A stretch of DNA of 64,000 nucleotides from Gammaproteobacteria bacterium LSUCC0057 (GCA_004535795.1 SPIA01000001.1:62001-126000), one strand, 5' to 3'. Counted from the first letter of the stretch, positions 7,603 to 17,052 are shown. Numbers and translations are program-made. Notes: a model not told the origin generated them from the letters alone.

Positions 7603-9704
7603 GTGAACATCTCGCCGATTCGGTGCGCCGAGAAATTCAGAGTGGCTACAGTCAGTTTTTAGCCAGTAAAGGGTTGCAGCCGCGACTCGGTCAAAAGCAG
7701 ATGATTGCTGCTATTGCCAATACGCTATCGCGTACTATGCCGGGCAGCCGACTGGCGGCGATTGAGGCCGGTACCGGTACCGGCAAGACCGTCGGCTACC
7801 TGATCGCAGCACTGCCAATTGCCAAGGCGGCCGGTAAAACGGTGGTGGTGGCCACTGGCACGGTGGCGCTGCAGGAGCAGCTTGTTGAGCGCGATCTGCC
7901 CGATCTGCTGGCCGCATGCGGTTGGGACTACCAGTTCGCGCTGGTCAAAGGACGCGGTCGCTATGTTTGTAATCTGCGTCTCGACCAGGTTGCCGACACC
8001 GTCCGCGACCGCGACCAGGGGCTGGCGCTGTTTGAAGACGAGATGAGCTTTAACCCCGACCAGAAAACTATGGCCACCTACCGCGAGTTAGCGGCGGGCC
8101 TAGCAGATGGCAGCTGGAACGGCCAGCGCGACAGCTGGCCAGAGCGGTTGAGTGAGGTGGAGTGGCGGCCCTTGACCATCGACCGTCGTCAGTGCGCCGG
8201 CCGCCGTTGTCGCTTTATCAATGAGTGTGCCTTCTACACGGCGCGCAATCAGCTCGATGAAGCCGACTGTATCATCGCCAACCACGACTTAGTGATGGCC
8301 GATCTGGCACTCGGTGGTGGCGCCATCTTGCCGCCTGCCGAGGAGTGTATTTTTATCTTTGACGAGGGCCACCGCCTCGGCGAGACCACCGTGCGCCACT
8401 TTGCCACCGAGTGCCGGGTCAACGCTACGGTCAGTTGGCTGGAGCGGCTGCAAAAGCAGTGCAAGGGGCAAGCGCCGCTGTTTGAACAGGCGCCGAGCTT
8501 AGTTGAACAGCTCAGCGCCATCGAGCGCGCCGCCGGACAAATTTTACTGCTTCTGGCGCCGCTCTACCCACAACTGCAGCGCTTGGTCGACAGCTCGGAG
8601 CGCGATGATGGCCGCTATCGGTTTGCCAATGGCGATGTTGGTCAGACGCTGCGCGAGCAATCACAACAGATAGCGCTGCAGCTGGCGCGTTGGAGCGGCC
8701 GCTTGCAAGTCCTGGTCGATGCCCTCGACGAGGCGCAGTCGGAACAGCACTTCCCGGTGCCGGCGGCCGATGTCGAACTCTGCTACCAACAGGCCGGTAG
8801 CTGGCTGTCACGCAGCGAAAATCTGCTGGCATTGTTCAACAGCTTGCAGCGCCCGGTCAGCAGCGACAAGCTGCCGCAGGCAGTGTGGCTGGCGGTAGAG
8901 CAGAGCGAGGGCGGCAACATGGATATTGCCATTCACGCCAGCCCGATCGAGGCAGCAGAGATTTTGACTAGCCAGCTGTGGAACAGCTGTCACGGCGCTA
9001 TCGTCACATCGGCAACACTGCGCGCACTGGGTAAATTTGACGAGTTAAAACGGACCACTGGCATCTCTGACGACGCCCATTTCTTGGCGGTGGCAGGGGC
9101 GTTTGACTACTATAATAACGCCACCCTCAGCGTGCCTAGCGACGCGGTCGAGGGCAACAAGGTTGGCGAGCACACCGACTATCTGATCGAGCAGCTGCCC
9201 CACTACTTTGAGCCGGCAGCCGGTAGCTTGGTACTGTTCTCGTCGCGTCGGCAGATGGAAGAGGTGTTTGATGCCCTCGACCGCGAGGTGCAGAAAAAGA
9301 TCTTGATTCAGGGGCAGTACAGCGCCCGCGAAATGATCCGGCTGCACAAAGAGCGAGTCGATCAGGGCCGTGAAAGCATGCTCTTTGGCTTGGCCAGTTT
9401 TGCCGAGGGGGTCGACTTGCCGGGCGATTACTGCCGCCATGTGGTGATCGTCAAGCTGCCGTTTGCGGTGCCCGACGACCCGCTGCTGGAAGCGCTTAGC
9501 GAGTGGGTTGAGGGAGGTGGCAAGAACTCGTTCTTTACGCTGTCACTGCCGCAGGCGTCACTGCGCCTGATCCAGGCCTGCGGCCGGCTGCTGCGCAGTG
9601 AAGGCGACAGCGGTCAGGTGACAATCTTAGACAAGCGCATGGTCTCCAAGCGCTACGGCCGGGACTTGTTAGAGGCCCTGCCGCCATTTCGACGCGCACT
9701 GTAA
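7599..9704 (+). CDS. dinG: ATP-dependent DNA helicase DinG
   Basis: Superfamily 2, XPD-like 5'-to-3' helicase that resolves R-loops and forks during DNA repair. The 701-residue protein has Walker A AGTGTGKT (residues 58-64), the four iron-sulfur cysteines (one in RGRYVCNL, then CAGRRC and NECAF), the Walker B box IFDEGH, and C-terminal helicase motifs ending in QACGRLLRSEGDSG. The start is the GTG at 7599, which overlaps the acyltransferase stop (GTGA); the frame is open further upstream inside that gene, but DinG homology begins here. No LexA-type box is visible, as expected for a gene inside an operon. It converges on deaD. Confidence 0.95.
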   Translation: MSEHLADSVRREIQSGYSQFLASKGLQPRLGQKQMIAAIANTLSRTMPGSRLAAIEAGTGTGKTVGYLIAALPIAKAAGKTVVVATGTVALQEQLVERDLPDLLAACGWDYQFALVKGRGRYVCNLRLDQVADTVRDRDQGLALFEDEMSFNPDQKTMATYRELAAGLADGSWNGQRDSWPERLSEVEWRPLTIDRRQCAGRRCRFINECAFYTARNQLDEADCIIANHDLVMADLALGGGAILPPAEECIFIFDEGHRLGETTVRHFATECRVNATVSWLERLQKQCKGQAPLFEQAPSLVEQLSAIERAAGQILLLLAPLYPQLQRLVDSSERDDGRYRFANGDVGQTLREQSQQIALQLARWSGRLQVLVDALDEAQSEQHFPVPAADVELCYQQAGSWLSRSENLLALFNSLQRPVSSDKLPQAVWLAVEQSEGGNMDIAIHASPIEAAEILTSQLWNSCHGAIVTSATLRALGKFDELKRTTGISDDAHFLAVAGAFDYYNNATLSVPSDAVEGNKVGEHTDYLIEQLPHYFEPAAGSLVLFSSRRQMEEVFDALDREVQKKILIQGQYSAREMIRLHKERVDQGRESMLFGLASFAEGVDLPGDYCRHVVIVKLPFAVPDDPLLEALSEWVEGGGKNSFFTLSLPQASLRLIQACGRLLRSEGDSGQVTILDKRMVSKRYGRDLLEALPPFRRAL

Positions 9705-9726
9705 GCGCGCCGCGGCCAGTCAGAGA

Positions 9727-11616
9727 TTAGTCGTTACCTCTCTGTTTGAGCTTACCGTACTTCTTTTTCTTGACCGGGCGGTTGCCGTCGTCGGGCTTGC
9801 CGCCGTAGCCGCGCGCACCGCTGTTTTTACCTTGCGGCTTGTTGGCCGGACGTTTGCTGGGGCTGCGCGGCGGCCGCTCGCCGGCGCTCGGCAGTACGGC
9901 GTTTTTGTCCAGCGGCGAGATCCGCATCAGTTTCGCGCCGACCCGCACCTTCTGCAGGTGCTGCAGCAGTGCATCGGGCATGCCGGCGGGCAGCTCAACG
10001 GTTGAGAACTCGTCGTAGAGTTTGATGTGGCCGATATATTGGCTCTCGATGTCGGCCTCATTGGCGATGGCGCCGACAATATTGCTCGGTTTTATCTGGT
10101 CGTTGTGGCCCACTTCAATTCGGTAGGTGACCATATCGACACCAGCCAGCGCCGGTTTGCTGTCGCGCTTGGGGCGGTCGTCGCGGCGCGGGCGCTCTTC
10201 GCGCTGGGGGCGCTCGCGGCGCGGCTTGTCAGCGCGGTCGGGTTTGCCGCTGGAGAAGTTTGACTCCAGCGCCTCTTGGCGCGGGAACAGCGGTCGATCT
10301 TTTTGTGCCATCCACACCAGTGCGGCGGCGGCATCTTCGATGCTGATCTCATTCTCTTGGCTGAACTGGGTGAGAAAGTTCAAAAACGGTGCCGTCTCTT
10401 CGCTGCCGATCACCTTGAGCAGCTGGCGAGAGAACTGGTCGACACGCTGGCCGCTGACCTCAGCGTTGGTCGGCAAGTTCATCGGTGTGATCGGCTGGCG
10501 AGTCGATTTCTCGATCGAGCGCAACATGCGCTGCTCTTTCGGGGTGACGAACAGAATCGCCTTGCCCTCGCGCCCGGCGCGGCCGGTGCGGCCAATGCGG
10601 TGCACGTACGACTCGTTGTCGTAGGGGATGTCGTAGTTAATGACATGACTGATCCGTTCGACATCGAGGCCGCGCGCGGCCACGTCGGTGGCGACAATAA
10701 TATCGAGCTGGTTGCGCTTGAGCTTGTCGATGGTCTTCTCGCGCAGCGCCTGGGTGAGATCGCCGTTCAGCGCCGCAGCGGAGAAGCCGCGCGCCTCGAG
10801 CTTGTCGGCGATGTCGGTTGTGGCCGACTTGGTGCGGACAAAGATGATCATGCCGTCAAACTCTTCCACCTCGAGAATACGGGTCAGCGCATCCATCTTG
10901 TGGTGGTGTTTGATGCCCAGATAGCTCTGACTGATGCGCTCGACAGTACGGGTCTTGGCAGCGATGCTGATCTGCTCGGCGTCGCCGAGGTAGGTGTTGG
11001 CGACCCGTTTGATCTGTTGCGGCATGGTTGCCGAGAACAGTGCGCGCTGACAGCTCGCCGGGGTCTTGGCGAGGATTGTCTCGACGTCGTCGATAAAGCC
11101 CATGCGCAGCATCTCGTCGGCTTCGTCGAGCACCAGTGCGCGCAGCTGACGCAGGTCGAGGCTGTTGCGGCGCAGGTGGTCTAGCACTCGTCCGGGCGTG
11201 CCGACAATCACTTGAGCGCCGCGCTGTAATCCCTTCAGCTGCGAGCGGATATCTGAGCCGCCATAGATTGGCAGAACATGGAACTGCTTGAGGTAGCGGG
11301 CGTAAGTCTGAAACGCCTCTGCGACCTGAATGGCCAGTTCACGGGTAGGGGTGAGCACCAAAATTTGCGGGCTGCGCTGTTGCTCGTCGAGCTGGCTGAG
11401 CAGTGGCAGCGCGAAGGCGGCGGTTTTACCGGTGCCGGTCTGGGCGGTGCCGAGCAGATTGCGGCCGGCCAGCAGCACCGGGATGCTCTGGGCCTGAATG
11501 GGCGATGGCGACTCGTAGCCGAGGTCGGCGACCGCGCGCAGGATCGGGTCGGCGAGGCCGAGTGAGGTGAATAGCGGGCCGGTCGCTTCGGCAGGGGTTT
11601 GTTCGGTATCTGACAT
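9727..11616 (-). CDS. deaD: DEAD-box ATP-dependent RNA helicase DeaD (CsdA)
   Basis: Unwinds RNA duplexes in ribosome assembly and mRNA decay, especially in the cold. The 629 residues equal the E. coli DeaD length. Motifs in order: Q motif SPIQAQSIP, Walker A AQTGTGKT (58-65), PTRELA, TPGRVLD, DEAD near 167, SAT, ARGLD and HRIGRTGRAG. After residue about 440 comes a basic Arg/Asp/Lys linker (KPRRERPQREERPRRDD), a DbpA-type RNA-binding domain (about 485-560) and a basic tail ending KKKKYGKLKQRGND. The 234-base leader up to the divergent SDR gene is longer than most here, as is usual for cold-regulated deaD genes. Confidence 0.96.
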   Translation of the reverse strand: MSDTEQTPAEATGPLFTSLGLADPILRAVADLGYESPSPIQAQSIPVLLAGRNLLGTAQTGTGKTAAFALPLLSQLDEQQRSPQILVLTPTRELAIQVAEAFQTYARYLKQFHVLPIYGGSDIRSQLKGLQRGAQVIVGTPGRVLDHLRRNSLDLRQLRALVLDEADEMLRMGFIDDVETILAKTPASCQRALFSATMPQQIKRVANTYLGDAEQISIAAKTRTVERISQSYLGIKHHHKMDALTRILEVEEFDGMIIFVRTKSATTDIADKLEARGFSAAALNGDLTQALREKTIDKLKRNQLDIIVATDVAARGLDVERISHVINYDIPYDNESYVHRIGRTGRAGREGKAILFVTPKEQRMLRSIEKSTRQPITPMNLPTNAEVSGQRVDQFSRQLLKVIGSEETAPFLNFLTQFSQENEISIEDAAAALVWMAQKDRPLFPRQEALESNFSSGKPDRADKPRRERPQREERPRRDDRPKRDSKPALAGVDMVTYRIEVGHNDQIKPSNIVGAIANEADIESQYIGHIKLYDEFSTVELPAGMPDALLQHLQKVRVGAKLMRISPLDKNAVLPSAGERPPRSPSKRPANKPQGKNSGARGYGGKPDDGNRPVKKKKYGKLKQRGND

Positions 11617-11850
11617 CGGGGGGGTAACCTAGGCGCGGCAGAGCGCTGAGTGGAAAAAAAGGGCGCAGAGTATAGACTTTTTGGCAGAGTTAAGATAGCA
11701 ATAGTTAGCCTGCCGGCGCGTTAGTTTGCCGGCATAGATTGCACCGTTAACGCTGCCGACAGTGCCTTTGGCGGCGGCATAGACGCCGCGGCAGCGGCTG
11801 GGTTACCCTTGCGGCTTAAATTTCAATTGAGCGCAAAAAAAGGGAAAGTC

Positions 11851-12618
11851 GTGGCTGAAGAATTTTCAATGCAGGGTAAAGTGGCGCTGGTGACCGGTGC
11901 CTCATCCGGATTTGGCGCCCACTTTTGCCGCCAGCTGGCTGCCCGCGGTGCGGCGGTAGTGGCCTGCGCGCGCCGCGTCGAGCGGCTGCAAGCGCTGGTG
12001 GCTGAGATCGAAGCGGCCGGTGGACGCGCCATCGCAGTGGCGATGGATGTCACCGACCGCAGCTCGATTGAAGCCGGCTTTGATGCCGCCGAGCAGCGCT
12101 TTGGCACCGTTACAGTGATCGCCAACAACGCCGGTGTGGCACAGACCAAAGCGGCGCTGGAGATCGACGAGGCGGATTGGGACTACGTGATGGACGCCAA
12201 TCTAAAAGCGGTTTTTGCCGTCGCCCAGTCTGGTGCGCGGCGTATGGTGGCCGCTGCAGTGGCTGGCTCAATCGTCAATGTCGCCTCTATTCTCGGCTTG
12301 GCGGTGGGGCCGGGATTGAGCAGCTACGCCATCTCCAAAGCCGGCGTGGTTCAGCTGACCAAGGCGCTGGCGCTAGAATTTGGCCGCGCCAATATCCGCG
12401 TTAATGCGCTCTGCCCGGGTTACTTTGTCACCGAGATGAACCAAGCGTTCTTCGCCTCTGAAAAAGGCCAGGCCTACATCAAAACCACCCCGGCCCGGCG
12501 CACCGGTCAGATGGACGAGATGACCGCGCCGTTTATGCTGCTGGCCAGCGATGCCGGCAGCTTTATCAACGGCGTGGCCCTGCCGGTTGACGGCGGCCAC
12601 CTTCTCGGCGCCCTGTAA
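11851..12618 (+). CDS. SDR-family NAD(P)-dependent oxidoreductase
   Basis: A 255-residue classical short-chain dehydrogenase. It has the cofactor motif TGASSGFG (15-22), NNAG near residue 93, a catalytic Ser in the IVNVASILG block and YAISK (about 159-163). CPGYFVTEMN and the terminal VDGG are also typical. I chose the GTG at 11851 because AGGGAAA lies just upstream; an in-frame TTG at 11827 and an internal ATG at 11869 are alternatives. The substrate is not determined by the sequence; fatty acyl, polyol or quinone compounds are all possible. pdxH starts 16 bases downstream and is probably cotranscribed. Confidence 0.88.
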   Translation: MAEEFSMQGKVALVTGASSGFGAHFCRQLAARGAAVVACARRVERLQALVAEIEAAGGRAIAVAMDVTDRSSIEAGFDAAEQRFGTVTVIANNAGVAQTKAALEIDEADWDYVMDANLKAVFAVAQSGARRMVAAAVAGSIVNVASILGLAVGPGLSSYAISKAGVVQLTKALALEFGRANIRVNALCPGYFVTEMNQAFFASEKGQAYIKTTPARRTGQMDEMTAPFMLLASDAGSFINGVALPVDGGHLLGAL

Positions 12619-12634
12619 CCCGGAGAGCAAAGCC

Positions 12635-13285
12635 ATGGTCGATAGCAACCAACTGCAAGACAACCGCCGCGACTTTAAGTTGGCGCGGCTCACCCGCGCC
12701 GCGCTCAACCCGTCGCCATTTGAGCAGTTCAAGGGGTGGATGGATGACGCGCTGGCGGCAGGGCTGACCGATCCCACCGCAATGACACTGGCTACCGTCG
12801 GCGAGGGCGGCCGGCCGTGGCAACGGATGGTGTTGCTGAAGGGGTTTGATCAGCACGGCTTTATCTTTTACACCAACCTCGGCAGTCGCAAGGCCGCCGA
12901 GATCGCCGTCAACCCACAGGTGTCGCTGCAGTTTCCGTGGCTGGCGCTCGACCGCCAAGTGATTGTTGGTGGCCGCGCCGAGAAGCTATCGATAACCGAG
13001 GTGGTTAAATACTTTTTGAAACGGCCGATGCAGAGCCGTCTGGCGGCGTGGGCCTCCAGGCAGAGCAGCCGGATCAATTCGCGCCAAGCACTGGAGAGCC
13101 AGTACCTGCAGCTCAAAGAGAAGTTTGCCGACGGCGAGGTGCCGGTGCCAGATTTTTGGGGCGGCTTTCGGGTAGTGCCGGAGGAGTTTGAGTTCTGGCA
13201 GGGCGGTGAGCACCGCCTCCACGACCGCTTTAACTACCGCCCCGACGGCAGTGGTGGCTGGCAGATCGACCGGCTGGCGCCGTAA
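12635..13285 (+). CDS. pdxH: Pyridoxamine 5'-phosphate oxidase
   Basis: FMN-dependent oxidation of pyridoxine or pyridoxamine 5'-phosphate to pyridoxal 5'-phosphate. The 216-residue length fits the family. Seen: PSPFEQFKGWMDDA, an FMN-binding block RMVLLKGFDQHGFIFYTN, SRKAAEI, the WASRQSS segment and the C-terminal WGGFRV and HDRFNYRPD motifs with the substrate-binding Arg and His. ATG at 12635 has GGAGAG eight bases upstream. The frame is open upstream but the homology begins here. It follows the SDR gene closely and converges on greB. Confidence 0.95.
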   Translation: MVDSNQLQDNRRDFKLARLTRAALNPSPFEQFKGWMDDALAAGLTDPTAMTLATVGEGGRPWQRMVLLKGFDQHGFIFYTNLGSRKAAEIAVNPQVSLQFPWLALDRQVIVGGRAEKLSITEVVKYFLKRPMQSRLAAWASRQSSRINSRQALESQYLQLKEKFADGEVPVPDFWGGFRVVPEEFEFWQGGEHRLHDRFNYRPDGSGGWQIDRLAP

Positions 13286-13328
13286 GCGCGGATTGCCATG
13301 GTGCCGGTTTGTCGGCGCTATCCGGCGG

Positions 13329-13823
13329 TTAACTCAGTCCGCTGTAACGGATAGCCACCACCGCCCAGTGTGCGGTGCCGCTGGGGGTGACGACGCTGAT
13401 CTCATCGTCAACCGCTTTGCCGATCAAGGCGCGCGCTACCGGCGAGTCAATGCTGATCCACTGCTGCGCAGTATCGATTTCATCGCTGCCGACTATGCGC
13501 ACCGTCCGCTCTGCGCTATGTTGATCCTGCAGCGTCACCCAGGCGCCAAAGTAGATACGGCTGGTGTCGCGCGGCGGCCGCTCGACCACGGTGGCCAGCT
13601 GCAGACGTTTGTCCAAATAACGCACCCGCCGGTCTATCTCGCGCAGTCGCCGCTTGCCGTAGATGTAGTCGCCGTTTTCTGAACGGTCGCCGTTTTTTGC
13701 CGCCTGCTGAACGGCATGGGTCACTTGCGGGCGCTCAACCTTCCACAGCTGGCGCAGCTCGTCGCGCAGCCGCGCTGCACCTTCGCCAGTCAGATAGACC
13801 TTGCGCTGTGGGGTATCACTCAT
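13329..13823 (-). CDS. greB: Transcription elongation factor GreB
   Basis: Binds RNA polymerase through the secondary channel and stimulates cleavage of backtracked transcripts. The 164-residue protein has an N-terminal coiled coil with the Gre tip residues in AKNGDRSENGDYIYGKRRLR; the YIYGKRRLRE stretch is the GreB-type basic patch and separates it from GreA. The C-terminal FKBP-like domain contains ISIDSPVARALIGKAVDD. ATG at 13823. It is divergent from the aidB-type gene, and the 134 bases between them contain a complex set of interlocked inverted repeats. Confidence 0.94.
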   Translation of the reverse strand: MSDTPQRKVYLTGEGAARLRDELRQLWKVERPQVTHAVQQAAKNGDRSENGDYIYGKRRLREIDRRVRYLDKRLQLATVVERPPRDTSRIYFGAWVTLQDQHSAERTVRIVGSDEIDTAQQWISIDSPVARALIGKAVDDEISVVTPSGTAHWAVVAIRYSGLS

Positions 13824-13906
13824 GGCGACAAATCTCTGTTGTGGGGGGGCGAGACCGCTGAGTCACGCTTGCCTTAACCGCCCGGGGTTAGGCTGGTTAT
13901 TCTAGT

Positions 13907-13934
13907 GGTATCGGCCACACTGATACCAGTGGCC
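13907..13934. promoter_or_regulatory. Interlocked inverted repeats between greB and the aidB-type gene
   Basis: Four six-base blocks lie in the order GGTATC (13907), GGCCAC (13913), GATACC (13922), GTGGCC (13929). Blocks 1 and 3 are reverse complements, as are 2 and 4, giving an a-b-a'-b' layout. As DNA it could be two overlapping operator dyads; as RNA it could form a pseudoknot 24 bases before the aidB-type start codon. No known regulator site is recognised. Confidence 0.35.
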
Positions 13935-13957
13935 AGCTTTTTGCTAGGAGCTAGAGC

Positions 13958-15622
13958 ATGCAACAACCCCCAGTAGAGTGCAGCGCCGAGACCCATCGGG
14001 TCTTTAACCAACCCAGCCCGCTGCAGGCAATTAACTTGTGGCACAGCGATAGGCTGTTGCAGCAGTGGACGCGACACTATGGCGGCGACTGGCATGAGGC
14101 GCAGTTAGTCGAGTTTGGCCAGCGCTGTGGCGGCGATCTGTTAGCCGCGGGTTTTTTGGCCAATAAACACAAGCCGGAGTTTCACAGCCACGATCGCTTT
14201 GGCCGGCGCATCGATTTGGTTGAGTACCACCCCAGCTACCACCAGCTGATGGCGCACGCCATTGAGTCGGGCCTGCACGCTCTGCCTTGGCAGCAGCCTC
14301 GCGCTGGTGCCCATGTCGCCCGCGCGGCGATGGAGTATATGCACACTCAGGCGGACCCCGGTAGCGGTTGCCCGCTGACCATGACCTTTGCCGCCATTGC
14401 CGCGCTGCGCCACCAGCCGCAACTGCTAAAAAGCTGGGGCGAGAAAATCTGCAGTAACCACTACGACCCGCGCAATGTGCCGTTCTTTGACAAAGCGGGG
14501 CTGACCATCGGCATGGCGATGACCGAGAAGCAGGGTGGCTCCGATGTGCGCGCCAACACCACCCGCGCGGTCGCTCTCGGTGTAGACGGCGAGGTGCCGA
14601 CCTTTGAGCTGACCGGCCATAAATGGTTCTGCTCGGCGCCGATGTGCGACGGGTTTTTAGTTTTGGCGCAACTCGAACAGGGGCTCAGCTGTTTCTTGCT
14701 GCCGCGCTGGCGACCCGACGGCAGCAAAAATGCACTGTTCATTCAGCGCCTGAAAAATAAGTTGGGCAATGTCTCCAACGCCTCTTCCGAGGTCGAGTAC
14801 CGCGGCGCCTTCGCCTGGCTGGTCGGCGAGCCCGGTCGCGGAGTGCGCACCATCATCGACATGGTTGCGATGACGCGGTTCGACTGCATGGTTGGCTCAT
14901 CGGCGCAGATGGCGCAGGCGGCGCGCGAGGCGATACATCACTGCGGCGGTCGCGAGGTATTCGGTAAGAACCTGCACCAGCAGCCGCTGATGCAAAATGT
15001 GCTGGCCGATCTCGCCATCGAAGCGGAGGCGGCGCTGGCCATGACCATGCGGGTGGCGGCGGCGCTCGATTGCGGCGACGACGCCGGCGAGCAGGCGATC
15101 GTGCGGCTCGGCACGGCGCTGGGTAAGTACTGGATCTGCAAACGCGCCGTTCAGCACAGTTACGAGGCGATGGAGTCGATCGGTGCGGTGGGGCTGATCG
15201 ATGACAATGTCGCCGCCAGGCTCTACCGCGAGGCGCCGGTCAACGCCATCTGGGAGGGGTCGGGCAATGTGCAGTGCCTGGATCTGTTGCGGGTATTGCA
15301 GCGCGAACCGCAAGTGCTGCAGCAGTTTTTCACCGAGCTGGGCAGCGCCAGTGGCCGCGATCAGCGCTACGACGACTACCTCGCTGCGCTGCAGCAGTCG
15401 TTTGCCGAGCGCGAGACGCTCGAGCAGCGCTCGCGGTTGATCGTCGAGCAGATGGCACTGGCGTGGCAGGCGGCGCTGCTGCTCACCGCTGGGGAGAGCG
15501 ATGTCGCCGAGGCGTTCGTCGCGTCGCGGCTTGCCGGCGCTGGCGGCCACATGTACGGCACACTGCCGGCGCAGACCCGCTGTTTGGCCATTTTGCAGCG
15601 CGCCGCGCCCCAACTCGATTGA
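13958..15622 (+). CDS. aidB: AidB-type acyl-CoA dehydrogenase family flavoprotein
   Basis: A 554-residue member of the acyl-CoA dehydrogenase superfamily with the extra N-terminal region typical of E. coli AidB (541 residues), an adaptive-response flavoprotein that binds DNA and FAD. Seen: CPLTMTFAAIAALRHQ, MAMTEKQGGSDVRANTT (FAD-binding TE.QGGSD), LTGHKWFCSAP, and the C-terminal helical part with NAIWEGSGNVQCLDLLR. ATG at 13958 with AGGAG eleven bases upstream. No Ada-binding site is evident, so alkylation induction cannot be claimed; a role in isovaleryl-CoA oxidation has been the alternative annotation for such proteins. A DUF2721-type gene follows on the same strand. Confidence 0.88.
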   Translation: MQQPPVECSAETHRVFNQPSPLQAINLWHSDRLLQQWTRHYGGDWHEAQLVEFGQRCGGDLLAAGFLANKHKPEFHSHDRFGRRIDLVEYHPSYHQLMAHAIESGLHALPWQQPRAGAHVARAAMEYMHTQADPGSGCPLTMTFAAIAALRHQPQLLKSWGEKICSNHYDPRNVPFFDKAGLTIGMAMTEKQGGSDVRANTTRAVALGVDGEVPTFELTGHKWFCSAPMCDGFLVLAQLEQGLSCFLLPRWRPDGSKNALFIQRLKNKLGNVSNASSEVEYRGAFAWLVGEPGRGVRTIIDMVAMTRFDCMVGSSAQMAQAAREAIHHCGGREVFGKNLHQQPLMQNVLADLAIEAEAALAMTMRVAAALDCGDDAGEQAIVRLGTALGKYWICKRAVQHSYEAMESIGAVGLIDDNVAARLYREAPVNAIWEGSGNVQCLDLLRVLQREPQVLQQFFTELGSASGRDQRYDDYLAALQQSFAERETLEQRSRLIVEQMALAWQAALLLTAGESDVAEAFVASRLAGAGGHMYGTLPAQTRCLAILQRAAPQLD

Positions 15623-15626
15623 TCGG

Positions 15627-15658
15627 CTAGACAGTGCCCGGCAACTGCGGCACTCTAG
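15627..15658. repeat. Imperfect inverted repeat downstream of the aidB-type gene
   Basis: CTAGACAGTGCC at 15627-15638 pairs with GGCACTCTAG at 15649-15658 apart from a two-base bulge. There is no T tract, so it is not a convincing terminator; it could be an mRNA-stabilising hairpin before the next gene. Confidence 0.35.
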
Positions 15659-15682
15659 CGTCGACTTGCAGAGGAGTGGATG

Positions 15683-16144
15683 ATGTTTAGTTTTCACGGT
15701 GTCAGCGATTTAGCGCAACTGATTGGCATGGCGGTGGCGCCGGTATTTCTGCTGGCCGGCATCGCCGGTTTCCTCAATGTGATGTCGGCGCGGCTCGGTC
15801 GCATTATCGACCGCGCCCGCATTGTCGAGGTGCGCGTCTCGCGAGTGAGTGGCGAACAGCGGACCATTAGCGAGCGCGAAATGGTCAGCCTGTGGCGGCG
15901 GGTCGATATTATTCACCTCTCCATCGCCCTCTGTGCCGGCGCCGGTCTGTTGGTCTGTGCGCTAATTGCGGCACTGTTTATCGCCGCGCTGTGGCAGCTC
16001 AGTGCCGATGGGCTGATCGTCGGTCTGTTTGTGTTGGCGCTGGTGCTACTCATTTTTTCGCTGCTCTGTTTGCTCAATGAAATTCGTCTCGCTACGCGCA
16101 GTTTGCGCGCCGGCTTTGAATACGCCGAAGAGCGCAGCAACTAG
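15683..16144 (+). CDS. DUF2721-type integral membrane protein
   Basis: A 153-residue protein with one N-terminal helix (LIGMAVAPVFLLAGIAGFLN), a conserved polar stretch NVMSARLGRIIDRAR, and two further helices around residues 75-100 and 105-130 (LIVGLFVLALVLLIFSLLC). The layout matches the DUF2721 family of small inner-membrane proteins of unknown function. Two ATGs are adjacent (15680 and 15683); GAGGAG at 15671-15676 gives a better distance to the second. It sits between the aidB-type gene and an SDR gene, with no functional hint from either. Confidence 0.82.
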   Translation: MFSFHGVSDLAQLIGMAVAPVFLLAGIAGFLNVMSARLGRIIDRARIVEVRVSRVSGEQRTISEREMVSLWRRVDIIHLSIALCAGAGLLVCALIAALFIAALWQLSADGLIVGLFVLALVLLIFSLLCLLNEIRLATRSLRAGFEYAEERSN

Positions 16145-16201
16145 TCAACGGCGCGCTGCTGGCAGCGGCGGCAAATTTAACCCAGTAATAAGGATTAGCG
16201 T

Positions 16202-16966
16202 GTGACCACCAATCTTTTTGATTTGACCGGCAAAGTGGCGCTGGTAACCGGCGCCAGCCGCGGTATCGGCGAGGAGATTGCCAAGTTGCTGGCGGCACAG
16301 GGCGCCCATGTGATTGTCTCCAGCCGCAAACTCGACGACTGCCAGCGGGTCGCTGACGGCATAGTGGCTGGTGGCCACCGCGCCGAGGCGATGGCTTGTC
16401 ATGTCGGCGAGCTAGAGCAGATCGAGAGTACTATGGCAGCGATTGCGGCGGCCCACGGCCGGCTCGATATCTTGGTCAACAACGCCGCGACCAACCCCTA
16501 CTTTGGCCATATCCTCGACACCGATCTCAACGCCTACAATAAAACCGTCGACGTCAATGTGCGCGGTTACTTCTTTATGTCGGTGGCGGCCGGTAAATTG
16601 ATGCGCGCCAACGGCGGCGGCGCCATCGTCAACACCGCTTCGGTCAATGCGCTGCAGCCGGGGCCGATGCAGGGTATTTACTCAATCACCAAAGCGGCGG
16701 TGGTCAGTATGACCAAGGCCTTCGCCAAAGAGTGTGCTGGCGATGGCATACGCTGCAATGCGCTGCTGCCCGGGCTGACCAAGACTAAATTTGCCGGTGC
16801 ACTGTTTGCCAACGAGGGTATCTACAAAGCGGCGCTGGCCACTATTCCGATGGGCCGCCACGCCGAGCCGCGCGAAATGGCCGGCACGGTACTCTATTTG
16901 GTCTCTGATGCCAGCAGCTACACCACCGGTGAATGCATCGTGGTCGACGGCGGCCTCACCATATAA
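16202..16966 (+). CDS. SDR-family oxidoreductase
   Basis: A 254-residue classical short-chain dehydrogenase that reads through all family blocks: TGASRGIG (17-24), NNAAT near 92 (NNAG variant), IVNTASVNA with the catalytic Ser, Tyr-X3-Lys in YSITK near residue 159, and the terminal VVDGG. Start is a GTG at 16202 with AATAAGGATTAG upstream. The motif around NPYFGHILDT recalls SDRs acting on acyl or carbonyl compounds, but the substrate is not assignable. It ends the run of genes before a 219-base regulatory region. Confidence 0.88.
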   Translation: MTTNLFDLTGKVALVTGASRGIGEEIAKLLAAQGAHVIVSSRKLDDCQRVADGIVAGGHRAEAMACHVGELEQIESTMAAIAAAHGRLDILVNNAATNPYFGHILDTDLNAYNKTVDVNVRGYFFMSVAAGKLMRANGGGAIVNTASVNALQPGPMQGIYSITKAAVVSMTKAFAKECAGDGIRCNALLPGLTKTKFAGALFANEGIYKAALATIPMGRHAEPREMAGTVLYLVSDASSYTTGECIVVDGGLTI

Positions 16967-17052
16967 CCGCGCCGACCTTGCCGGGGGTTGTGGCCGCCAC
17001 AGCCCGCGGTCAACTGTTTAGCACGCCTCTCCCCCCGATCGCTGACACCGCG

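Noticed and set aside
10276-11184. 302-codon open frame on the plus strand inside deaD
   Set aside because: Antisense of a strongly conserved helicase; composition is that of a reverse-complement shadow.
13875-13903. TTGCCT and TATTCT as a promoter for the aidB-type gene
   Set aside because: The spacer is 23 bases, too long for a sigma-70 promoter.
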